Shown here: piece after piece, positions 15,701-20,415 of the stretch
Numbering within the stretch: the first letter of the stretch is position 1
Layout of the letters: each line of letters starts with the position of its first letter
NCBI GenBank assembly: GCA_900551855.1
Contig: URXM01000002.1
Coordinates: 194,788 to 258,787, forward strand
Length of the DNA stretch: 64,000 nt
Origin: an uncultured Eubacteriales bacterium
Lineage (GTDB): Bacteria > Bacillota > Clostridia > Christensenellales > UBA1242
Direction of reading: 5' to 3'
Made by a program: the position numbers and the translations under genes
Notes under the pieces: model-generated
Seen by the model: only the letters and a program-made list of their open reading frames with translations
What the model was told of the DNA's origin: nothing
Databases searched by the model: none

Positions 15701-18700
15701 TGACAAAGCTGTTGAAAATGGAGTATTGACTGCCACAATTGAGGGAGTAGACAGCGACACAACATTGAATCTCTTTACTGAAGAAAGCAGAAACAAGATT
15801 TCAATTTTGTTTGATGATGAAGATGTTGTTGAAACAATAGAAATTGATGGAAAAACTTACAATTCTGTAAGTGAACTTCCTGAGATAGAAGTGAACACAA
15901 ATGCTATCTTAAGTTTCTATGTCAAGTTTAAACATGGATACGGACTTGGCTCTTATGTTTGTGAAGAGTTTACTGTATCTTACGACTTTATAGAAGATGG
16001 TGCTTATATTGACAACTATTTGTTTGAAGTTTCAGATATCAGCACAGACGGAACTATTTTGATAAATTCTGCTTTGGCAAAATATACTTTGAATTTGGAA
16101 GTTATTTCTTACAACGAAAACAAAGAGCAAGTTGATATAGCCGGAAATATCGCTCTTGCAAATGGTTTGACCTCAATAGAAGCAGAATACAATTCTACAG
16201 TTCTTATCACTTACCAAGTTGCAGAACTTTACAGTTTTGCAGGTTGGAGCAAAGATGGAATAAACATTTTCAGCACAGAAGCAAGATTGAATTATACAAT
16301 CACTCAAGATGAAACAATTTATGCAATATTCTCAACATTGAGATTTAACATTGATTTTGGAACATACAATTACTACACAATTTATGATGAATACAATGAT
16401 CCAAAAATGACAGAAACAATTTATACAGAAATTTCAGGTGCAAGATATTTTGATGCTGATTCTGGAAAAGAAATTTCTGGAATAGAACTCTATTATGGAG
16501 CAAACAAAAACATCAAATATCAAGTGCCTAATGGCTATATGTATTATGGATATGGTTATAGAGATGGTCAAGACTTTGTTTATTTAAAAATCGAAGAAAG
16601 TGTTGACAGAGAAGTTGCAATAAATATTTCTAGTTTGCTTTTAAATCAAGACAACTTAAATGTGAAGATATACATTGTTGTCAAAGCTTACAGTTTGACT
16701 GTTGAGTTTGAGACAAAAATTGACATAGATGGTACTAGAGAAGAAGATGTTGATGTAGGATACATCTCATTGCAAGATTCAAGTGGAAATGATGTAAATC
16801 AATATGGTTATGTTGATGGCACAAGAGTTCATTATTCTCCAGATGATTTTGAAAATGGACAAGTTTTGAGCAATAAGAATTTTGAAGTTGTTGCTTATAC
16901 AAATGATGTTATTTATTTGAAAGTAAAGATTTTGAAGCAAGGATATAAATTCTCTTCTATCGGGGCAAACTTGCAAGATATTTACATTTCAAAAGTGACA
17001 GAAAATAATGAATATCTATTATTTGAAATTAGCAATTTGGTTGGTGGAACAGATTCAATTTACATTGAAGTTTTGTTTAAACCAATCATAAACGTAATCA
17101 ATTTGTCATTTGTAAACAATGATTTGACCGTTGATGGTGGTGCATTTAATTTCAACATTTCAGAAGACAACAAAAACAAAGTTTGGACTTCTGGAAGAGA
17201 ATATTCTTCTGTTGTTGTTTCTGCTTATACTGACAGTTATTTTGAAGTTGTTGCTCTTATTCGTGCAGGATATCATGTAAACGGGTTTGACCTTCAAATA
17301 AGCGACAGTGCAGGCATTATAGTTCCTGAAAGCGTAACTTATGAAGCATTGAAGGTTGCTGATTCTGGTTATACTGGAAAAATCACATTTATGGTTGCAA
17401 ACTATCTAGGTGTGTCATCAATAACTATCGGAGTCACTCCAATGACTTACACCGTTCAACTTATGGAAGACACAAATGTGCTTGCAATTATTGATAATGT
17501 AAACTTTAACTCTGCTCTCAACTTGACAGAATACAATGCAGCAAACATCACTATTGTTGATGAAAGAGTTTACTTCCAAAGCGGAAGACTTAAGGTTGAT
17601 TTGCAAAAAGCTCAACATAATTTTGAAGGATACTTCACATATCAAAACGGAGCTGGTGTGCAATACATCAACTCTCAAGGCAATCCTGTAAATACTTGGC
17701 AAGAAAGTGGTTATGTTTTGAATACTCTTACTTCAAAATACGAACTTAGCGAAAATGCCATTCTTGATCCAGACACAGGAAAGATAACTATAAAACTTTA
17801 CTTATATTGGTCTTATCTTAAAACAAGAATCAATTTTGAGTTTGTTCCTGATATCAGAACAAACTACACTGCACAAGATATGGTCAGTGGTGTTGACTTC
17901 TCAAATTCTTGGTTCTATGAAACAGCTCCAATGTATATTGAAGTTTCGTTCAACACAGACATAAGAATTGTTGCTCCTACAATTGATGGATATCAATTCT
18001 ATAAATTTGTGATCAGTCAAAAGAATTCAGAAGGAACTTGGCTTACTGATGTCGTTTCATTCTCAAATGATATTCCTTGGTCAACAAACGAATATGATCG
18101 AATTGTTGAATGCAGAATTCAAGTTGTTTATTTTGCAAAAGTTGAAGTCACATTGTTTGGTGGTGAAGGTACATTCAACATCTATCAAGAGTCAAGTGAC
18201 ACTCAAGCAAAATTGTTGTTGCAAGATGGTTATGTTGACACAACAAAAGAATTTACTATTGAGGCTGTCCCAAATGATGGATATGCATTCTTGCGTTGGG
18301 TAAATTCAACTACTGGTCAATCAACTTTCAACAAAACTATGAGTCTGACAATTTCAAGAAAGACAAACCTTGTTATGAACTTGCAAGGGGAAACAGTCAC
18401 ATTAAACTTTGAAGACTATGATACAACTTATGGGCAAATCACCAATTTGAATGTTTTGTCTTTGGATAACAGCTACAACAGCTATAGACTGGGTGGCTAC
18501 AGTGGTGATGATTTCTTGAAGATCTTGACAGAAGTTGATGTTAAAGTCGGAGATGAGTTGACATTTATTGTCAGTGTCGATTTCGGTTTTGGTGTGGTTT
18601 GGAACAGAAAGGATATCACATTTAAGGAATACACAGGAAATATGTATTACTTCACAATGAATGTTCCTACAGAAATTGCAGGACAGACAATTGATATTAT

Positions 18701-19529
18701 TCCAACCTTTGAAGATGAGATTTTGGCAGTTTACATTTCAAGAAGTTTTGCAGAAGATGAAATTGATGAAAATGTAATTGATTACAACAATGTAAATATG
18801 GCTGGCTATGTGACCTACAACGGACAGGCAATAAACAATATAAGCTTTGAAGAAGGAAAAGAAGTTAGAATTGTTACTGTCACAAATCCAAGATATGAAA
18901 TTGACAATATTACAATTCAAAACTACGACAATGTGTTTGACAATATGGGTGATTTCTTTACCGAGGAAGGAGTAATTGTCTTGACTCCAGAATTTATTGA
19001 ATTTAACAATATTGTCGGAACAATTGAAATTTCTATTGAATACAAGCGTGTGCTTTGGGAAGATGAAATCGTTGTAAGCGAATTTGAGGGATCAGGAACT
19101 TCCAGAGATCCATATCAAATCAAAACAGTTGAGGACTTGATTTTGATGATGAATTATGTAAACAACGGAACTTACAACCCAAACGGAATTAAATATAAAG
19201 ACAGTTTCTTTATCTTAATGAACGACTTGGAATTGAATGAAAAATTCTGGACACCAATCGGTACAGACAGCAATGCATTTAATGGTTATTTCAATTTCAA
19301 CAAACATAATATTAGCGGTGTATATACTGCTTACTTCTACAATCCTGTTTCCTATAACGGTCTCTTTGGAGTTTTGGGAACAAATGCAAAGATTGTACAA
19401 AATGAAGAATCGTTGTGGTATGTATATTTGATTATTGGTTTGGTTGTTTTGATTGTTCTTCTTCTTATAATCTTGATTTTGACAAACAAGAAGCGTAAGA
19501 AGAGAAGAAAAGAACTCTCAACAAAATAA
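789..19529 (+). CDS. Giant secreted surface protein (6246 aa) with GLUG, YDG/MBG and InlB-type repeats
   Basis: Probable adhesin or envelope protein; the exact function is unknown. Residues 1-33 form a signal peptide with a hydrophobic core at about 5-23. Residues 66-145 hold a beta-helix-like module. Five GLUG motifs (GGLAG, GGLTG, GGLVG, GGIVG, SGLIG) lie at about 215-360. A second module starting near 495 has the pattern GxGTxxxPYxIKTxxDL. YDG/MBG-type domains with YDG cores lie near 3025, 3350, 3733 and 4309. InlB/Listeria-type repeats ending in aromatic GWY or FxGW motifs lie near 1628, 2153, 4783 and 5148. A third GxGTxxxPYxIKT module lies at about 6100-6200, just before a membrane helix (6211-6232) and the tail KKRKKRRKELSTK. 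There is no LPXTG motif. The start is supported by AAGGAG 11 nt upstream and by the signal peptide. No internal stop or frameshift is seen over 18.7 kb. Confidence 0.9.
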   Translation: MKRKSIFFTLFVLIFGFCGTLSYFNNPINITNAVSQDASVWDGEFVENESELTESDWYNENVNNYYIRSAAGLSYFVHSVNDGTVYKNKNIYLDTDIDLANYNWTPIGNAVNIFQGSFYGQGHTIYNLEINDATSSYVGFFGTLTDYSKVDNLHLRNVNIDLTISNSDDYYVGTMVGYFNNTGNVDRSYSNSYITNCSVEGEINISSSESTQNFMVGGLAGSINNASVRTSKTEVKINIDSVNAQNLRVGGLTGSSDYLVLSDCYYDGDIEVSSTTASGYMGGLVGYLSGISANYSSTIENTYSKGKIVLSNNGKSFYIGGIVGRVNNEYFVMNNSYHVGDIKTGDNNIYGTNYMSGLIGQLQASSFANTKMLNCFYIGSLSGNNYNQNYLYPVDKNLGESQKPEVGGLYFDVDMKSTAKGDLANQIINLDSLAKTKDFYLNERYWDSEKSWNFSDSFSNWDISSGINDGYPYLKQLNNIGNANNDSDYSAGSKLEGEGTAESPYLIKTAGDLGYMSFNFQSKKYYSLQNNIDLSGRTWQPIGTLSNPFNGVFDGNGYTIYGLTCSLQEKFGSHGLFGVTSNAVIKNLKIKNVKYINEGTNSGYIGTFIGYVKGDTYLINCADNEYSQAGTKLSDGSNVYSVGRVDSDANIFVFYGTNSTNSSGNLIENNIDTSNNGDFYGNINLSGTKTSTGTLADVYYGYDLTINGNGGNFYNSNKVSYKGKYHLLVMPTGENAKIKNIALTSTGNVASEVVNVSSMDSTFGVGLPQLSHLFGTTDTIIKKGFKAVSFNYTLSGATDSVLYSLSDSQKTEVLNFDINYSKAPLHGVNVNWQVYGYNPNNPNEADKDNAYQIKVIYNTYEKEEFGATSYDYDASSEVQVDEDGNVYKIFYLEYDAFLSDYPEIFEVPSYKDKNGVQKLLRNGDFAIEGVYQEGYPFAKEILTTEPVDGENSADVYYASSTLANSILSDASIVGDVYLANLYVNWEGIEKLEDGHEFDLTISLNPLEGTDEQSSFAGNFDIKDAITSIEVYQVPDASNPNLEKVYREFSGDSLIVNDNKVKVNVTITTTKLSDTTDNYWYVVVTLKNGFIYSGDGTKDKNYNGTIDTNFGVDSSSGVKGEWRFYNLVSDYNLTLVVSRDMKENELSIGTGVYMGLTPFVTGWNKVSVIGPNGEKADISSLTNNESLKTVYQNGENFVGFDFMKNKILSSSASYDAIDLTSNYILTEGNKKSVLFEYEFAGESKYYLYEFVENDQSYSYPQTIYLYTSDANRQKTDMVVQLDSSTELTYRLSYYAYTNFGIIYSTETDATIFSVVSQFNSSSIDKVKDGEQREVDVIIPNGANPSKIYMVFESIIKINNGESIEATTRYSQAIFNFNTKYLAQDQDLLDENGDVNYVDIEKNSPTIYSVVKDALGQWNLTGELKSKIYSVDVNSGEIVFAVQSTDFYKFFVKRGGTDNITLFNNTGSTANLNLESCNIKIAVSDENDQVISDYEERFNLNNQEYLTISASSTYVESKWIQSENGGLEYQNEFFVIILNYSAGNGGLQAGNYTLDVVCTDVFYNMNYSTKFVNADVDVSQLKDVKLLENEESSDIETVVTANGEKYEQNNSSIKFDNEITVSTYMQTNNAYEFWGWYIKGSNYSRFVAKGNSLPSSPSASTPSTLSFEYGDMYFSTSGTNLNELGFLDENNAYNITIYAIFQRKQTTIDLSQRVIIENRNGEQTEYTSYAINLNLSFALRLNDGSSAQSIVYNYTSNTNSEEQFLSNFNFVMTGTDSTGYYISGYRLFDVYGDVVEVNLNGQSEKIEYIGNKYDNNVSMNFDIYKQVKTLMEQGETSKYQEYTITPIIRQKSANITFHSGTGSSGYGDTKNGHVFDVSGENETTDTYFTTTEIYFDTTIYLNSPLDGNINSNDTTESVIVENLFSSRTGYVKKSNNYWVSTIGEQLNGMTLQLSTSYFKDSQTLKELHFYVVWEARNYNIRFMPNGGIFDGIDSISITATYDSNEVVYNNIKYYSTSLDNITAIKDKLQYIGYENSGWSLDADNNILGRLVFDANLGLISGQEYSLFDEKGNYICPSDSIVYAVWVECPYTIKIMLNGANSYDIHGQKTSIPNDEQKEFGLEIDIRYDSTFAEMFFENDEENKIKISEIVLEREGYKFNGFYAISGNLRQNIDDYTVFTTNIISCSQTMTEDIVLTLYANWTFDISYLSLSLNQSNLPSLVYNAGQQTIYLADYFKLGYQANGYVVSLDENGQDMTITLSPNMNSSILLSLSSEKATIDNYSDLSFKVRNVGNYSVSLSITITDDASYLNLGNVYNENCMFYIEVTKADLDSSVSDEMYVENVKRIMEPFMNVEFNTKLQSCSTLDGVTNLMKSEDSTITGTAGEELNNSVYEYIMFKYYMLLNSNVGETYKTYKEWTYADYLNHISDENNATSVSNIVSSLSHFDFYDYTISDSSMNIDGYDNLEIVSDAVQNVGLELAIDKIVISSNTVSNLSPNNSYEMRVYLKNVVSSVDSLANYNVQYDANGDAFITAGTAFLLPQTILVQNLESTKSAYFEANVENKEVAWAGNRESLEYGSNTYYLIENNLYLSAELYTSSSGDLLTDTIYSFTNKENYLFFDNVSIILKTENSGEVSYTNISSYFKPIMAEDDVFTIMNTNGVANLTVTANYLTNKDGMIYFEKVEDIMASELLRITRVYYNIDGTEKDVYDADGLEETSFSDNGVLVYEITENNSNSVSIFVSPTVTKVVFSATSSSISDYIGLYKWVDSPIYSVDGTMDTKGSLTVDMSLIEKSDEGMTNINYYAVYTDLVLVKYNLNFPSSYNLSSSQTATMKLGETTANDLAIPSESGFVLASLKAKTPTGETLDYTEIFTGEDSGNGRVYVGITPETKFAIVTLEAKWNVEDIAYNQILTSYRAAVESFTSLTVDDIVAISNKNTTLYEYTYAWYFNNQKISEGQIMKLENNGSYDESGNYKLVVNATLNSEFVISLEDASKTSTSVEINFTLEFMRNIIDKITLPEPESVVVTYDGREHISDWSVNVDIYIYNPSKDAYEETVTTQQLHYVTTGSIYFKVYFNGGEVSSMKNAGEYRINICIDEGSYDISGVDSSNLEFVYTINALSVDLSEYDFNMSKQFNSVEPSLTKEIYLTNENVPLQLERDAGEDVGYYNIYLKDNLQEYKMNYTFTYGDVVLFENGALTAEAKTTAIGTFAITKGGTLRLSYEVTALNPMAVEANYSNLGYSLKLTEDFRLQIYNGDVVYKEFYLNLFDLATSENISSDVILNILRTKISDIQPTFFNTESYQTAYNSMTYTYSFALGDEISKYYTNIEFEAGYTFTIKTITVDVSGFKLQKTYDGTTNIYLDLTGKTIDLDSYSGVYIAGTFLTAHAGTNVRVDLSLQRKDSTENLSNYELTASYVVGAINKLDGTMSFTMSKTEFAYGEISLNNFSSFIGNYIVMNSDNQLVTNLLVDGYYTISYSLKNPSTNEKGFLYKGNYTIGVNAAFQDFNMTINEPSFEVLALQYEVQIPENYIQISVLDKVQEYYENAISIQSTGDTINLRLAPEGLTAGQNANTGSYNLLLVEDTFLNGSVVVSINENNKGLQVLFATETVYVRIDDTSILTNSYSGQNYSVSGDVSKILTVSNGTTNLTSALTFFLKVDEGGEVVEKTLGDGEISFATLSIGFEDSITEVSKAGQYKLSILAQCNEYVNVVFAEDYYLNIEKLTIDIAQFTFEKTYDGIGSYIISDFNEKIDGDDVSILVQFDSAVSGEGKNVNLYLSGTDMNNYELSSATSTGSINKAEAIVELVKTDLVYGEVSLTQPLSYTVKAGTTNLLPSQYSLTLEIENANYSASGYLTVGTYTVALSAQSSTNYDLILNTTQIQVSAYDLTLQFNTDGEIYYEFNSPEANSDQFTYIYITPLYESIEILMTRESGKDIGYYKILSGTSNDTNYYVLKVDDKSELGAFRISQAKERLYLLLSDEEIVTASSIADTATIKYDGILYDTVSVEETEEDSGLYRLVFTSSTTPTAEQQFDLNFYTYDSTSQSYTKTDVTVYNLKTTIKFLNPTIVKDVGTYEIYASGTSSSNYEVKMGKNGAIYSFYLKIEKKELYFLQSEQSKVFDNKDAVFEYSDANDMLTGIVAGEKISLSMRFTQNGEVVKYVGVNYDVEAEIFGDTISNYNLNLTDEEGTDLNATIYRAEIVFVVNSQNYTYGENYELQFKYQTDVDLTGYDMSRISMQLTVPDKELYLSTSGALKVGEYNMIMLFSANDFSIGGYIINNQEQDDLLAKLTISPRQLQLVEKDISLQEVFTKTYDGNNNVKIADDDGAILFGLSGIHQNTEGVADSVQVLSAHYASENVGQAIQVSFELSGEDSANYTISPWMYGIIKAIIVGLEFDYRAEGSNVTSNVDDNHLPTLSQLSFPFMSTSYLTSNSASSSTNSIKNFPTSLTGRTGYAFLNWTMDFENIENASAELSYLEDVVTKLGLEHSYANSTYSIVVDNGEKTVRFLNELLLDENNVLGYYYKTATDLKFKFNANWDTNKYRITIMLADENGKSASYGSVEIDDGNPDTENTTVTTNYLGEFDYDSSITLRPTANAHCYYVGYYSSDGKKYIGTEPFISITREGDMEVFTITNIRQTYNLVVRFAAQKVNVVFDLSEYSDATVNSKDFVDIGNSMYQWTTDYLTLESLYISDLPEVTRLGYNVVSLSTSTTTISKDNFENTKIISLIPDSNENAVTLTLTPNFEAVGVVVTLDYGYDSIRQDIVVPYGQAYQTSNDWVETPLREGYTFDGWYNSLGTRVYGGDILSTTETHTLTAHWTINKYSLELIAEHATISDANVVFASSGNSYTASEIEYGYRVTFKVVADNGYEISSAWSAGFDVVINEDKTANITFTMPADNVTYQLPIIAITNTVTIQGEHLGEIHAYDVTEEETEIAVANNQFEIATGRVFKIVVSAEIGYVVADRIDGGDGLTIDKAVENGVLTATIEGVDSDTTLNLFTEESRNKISILFDDEDVVETIEIDGKTYNSVSELPEIEVNTNAILSFYVKFKHGYGLGSYVCEEFTVSYDFIEDGAYIDNYLFEVSDISTDGTILINSALAKYTLNLEVISYNENKEQVDIAGNIALANGLTSIEAEYNSTVLITYQVAELYSFAGWSKDGINIFSTEARLNYTITQDETIYAIFSTLRFNIDFGTYNYYTIYDEYNDPKMTETIYTEISGARYFDADSGKEISGIELYYGANKNIKYQVPNGYMYYGYGYRDGQDFVYLKIEESVDREVAINISSLLLNQDNLNVKIYIVVKAYSLTVEFETKIDIDGTREEDVDVGYISLQDSSGNDVNQYGYVDGTRVHYSPDDFENGQVLSNKNFEVVAYTNDVIYLKVKILKQGYKFSSIGANLQDIYISKVTENNEYLLFEISNLVGGTDSIYIEVLFKPIINVINLSFVNNDLTVDGGAFNFNISEDNKNKVWTSGREYSSVVVSAYTDSYFEVVALIRAGYHVNGFDLQISDSAGIIVPESVTYEALKVADSGYTGKITFMVANYLGVSSITIGVTPMTYTVQLMEDTNVLAIIDNVNFNSALNLTEYNAANITIVDERVYFQSGRLKVDLQKAQHNFEGYFTYQNGAGVQYINSQGNPVNTWQESGYVLNTLTSKYELSENAILDPDTGKITIKLYLYWSYLKTRINFEFVPDIRTNYTAQDMVSGVDFSNSWFYETAPMYIEVSFNTDIRIVAPTIDGYQFYKFVISQKNSEGTWLTDVVSFSNDIPWSTNEYDRIVECRIQVVYFAKVEVTLFGGEGTFNIYQESSDTQAKLLLQDGYVDTTKEFTIEAVPNDGYAFLRWVNSTTGQSTFNKTMSLTISRKTNLVMNLQGETVTLNFEDYDTTYGQITNLNVLSLDNSYNSYRLGGYSGDDFLKILTEVDVKVGDELTFIVSVDFGFGVVWNRKDITFKEYTGNMYYFTMNVPTEIAGQTIDIIPTFEDEILAVYISRSFAEDEIDENVIDYNNVNMAGYVTYNGQAINNISFEEGKEVRIVTVTNPRYEIDNITIQNYDNVFDNMGDFFTEEGVIVLTPEFIEFNNIVGTIEISIEYKRVLWEDEIVVSEFEGSGTSRDPYQIKTVEDLILMMNYVNNGTYNPNGIKYKDSFFILMNDLELNEKFWTPIGTDSNAFNGYFNFNKHNISGVYTAYFYNPVSYNGLFGVLGTNAKIVQNEESLWYVYLIIGLVVLIVLLLIILILTNKKRKKRRKELSTK
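1420..1900 (+). repeat. Five GLUG-type motifs inside the giant protein
   Basis: Five units of about 30-40 residues each carry a core like GGLxG and then an N-S/C-Y(F)-x-G stretch (for example NTYSKGKI, NSYHVGDI, NCFYIGSL). This is the known GLUG pattern of secreted bacterial proteins and predicts a right-handed beta-helix-like stalk. Boundaries are approximate. Confidence 0.75.
9830..13960 (+). repeat. YDG/MBG-type domain block inside the giant protein
   Basis: Several domains begin with KTYDG or a variant (near 9863, 10836, 11986 and 13713; a degenerate KVFDN near 13130). Each is followed by a second domain with AYGE, VYGE or TYGE (for example TEFAYGE, TDLVYGE). This alternation is typical of YDG and MBG domains in large bacterial adhesins. 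DNA identity between copies is low, so they look old and diverged. Boundaries are approximate. Confidence 0.7.
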
Positions 19530-19562
19530 TCTGTCCAAATATTTTTGACTTCAAAACAATAT

Positions 19563-19609
19563 AATAAAGCAAGGAGGCGTTATGCAATATTTCCTTGCTT
19601 TATTTTTTC
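19563..19609 (+). terminator. 14-bp hairpin: terminator of the giant gene, overlapping the uppP start
   Basis: AATAAAGCAAGGAG (19563-19576) pairs with TTCCTTGCTTTATT (19591-19604), counting one G-U pair, and a T run follows. The stem contains the uppP Shine-Dalgarno and the loop contains its ATG (19582). No other terminator lies between the giant gene and uppP. Confidence 0.7.
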
Positions 19610-20343
19610 TTGGAATTATTCAAGGGCTGACAGAGTTTTTGCCGGTGTCTTCTTCTGGACATTTGGTACTGTTTGGAAACCTTTTTGGAATTGATGAAAG
19701 TTTGTTTATCAGTATTTTGTTGCATGTAGCAACTCTTCTTTCTATTGTTGTTGTGTTTTACAAAGATATTTGGCAAATGATAAGGCATCCATTTTCCAAG
19801 CAGACAACAATGCTTGTTGTTGCAACCATTCCTACTTGCTTGATTGTGCTTGTGCTTATGCCAATCATAAAGCAGTCTTTTGCAGGAGGACTTTTGCCAA
19901 TCTGTTTTTTGATTTCTGCAATACTTTTGCTTGTTTCAGAACAACTTTCCAAGAAAAAAGAAAAGAAAGAAATGACATATAAAACGGCATTCATTATGGG
20001 GATAGCTCAAGGGTTTGCAGTTTTTCCTGGTATTTCTCGCTCGGGTAGCACAATCAGTGCTGGACTTTTAAGTGGTGGAGAAAAAGAAAGTGTCGCCAAA
20101 TTTTCGTTTTTGATGAGTATACCAATAATTTTTCTTTCACTCATTATGGAAATTTATGAGATTGTCACCGGAAGTTTGAAATTACAAATTCAAATTTTGC
20201 CAACCATTCTTGCGTTTGTTTCGGCATTTGTTGTGGGCATTTTTGCCATTAAACTGATGATAAAACTTACTGTAAAATCAAGCCTAAAATGGTTTTCTTT
20301 GTATCTTGTGATAATTTCAATTGTTTCAATTTTTGTGTTGTAA
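19582..20343 (+). CDS. uppP: Undecaprenyl-diphosphatase UppP (BacA family)
   Basis: This integral membrane enzyme removes a phosphate from undecaprenyl pyrophosphate, recycling the lipid carrier of peptidoglycan and wall polymers; extra copies give bacitracin tolerance. The 253-residue length is near the family's usual size. The first conserved block, GLTEFLPVSSSGH (residues 15-27), holds the catalytic glutamate region, and the second, FPGISRSGST (about 150), holds the conserved arginine. Most of the rest is hydrophobic, in about eight helices. The start fits because the conserved block begins right after one N-terminal turn, as in homologues. AAGGAGG precedes the ATG but sits in a hairpin. 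The next gene, a cation ATPase, begins 72 bp downstream on the same strand. Confidence 0.95.
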   Translation: MQYFLALFFLGIIQGLTEFLPVSSSGHLVLFGNLFGIDESLFISILLHVATLLSIVVVFYKDIWQMIRHPFSKQTTMLVVATIPTCLIVLVLMPIIKQSFAGGLLPICFLISAILLLVSEQLSKKKEKKEMTYKTAFIMGIAQGFAVFPGISRSGSTISAGLLSGGEKESVAKFSFLMSIPIIFLSLIMEIYEIVTGSLKLQIQILPTILAFVSAFVVGIFAIKLMIKLTVKSSLKWFSLYLVIISIVSIFVL

Positions 20344-20415
20344 AAAGACTGACGAAATTTGTCGAAAAGTAATAGTCTACATCTTTGATTTCGTAAGATA
20401 TCGCAGGAGTAGTCA
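20344..20415 (+). promoter_or_regulatory. Structured leader of the ATPase gene, no known riboswitch recognised
   Basis: The 72-bp gap can fold two ways: AGACT (20346-20350) with AGTCT (about 20374-20378), or ACTGAC (20348-20353) with GTCAGT (20412-20417), which covers the GTG start. AGGAG at 20405-20409 is the ribosome binding site. I do not recognise a named riboswitch here. Confidence 0.3.

Noticed and set aside
18049..18303. Plus-strand frame of 84 aa inside the giant gene
   Set aside because: It is a shadow in another frame of the 6246-residue gene, without start signals.
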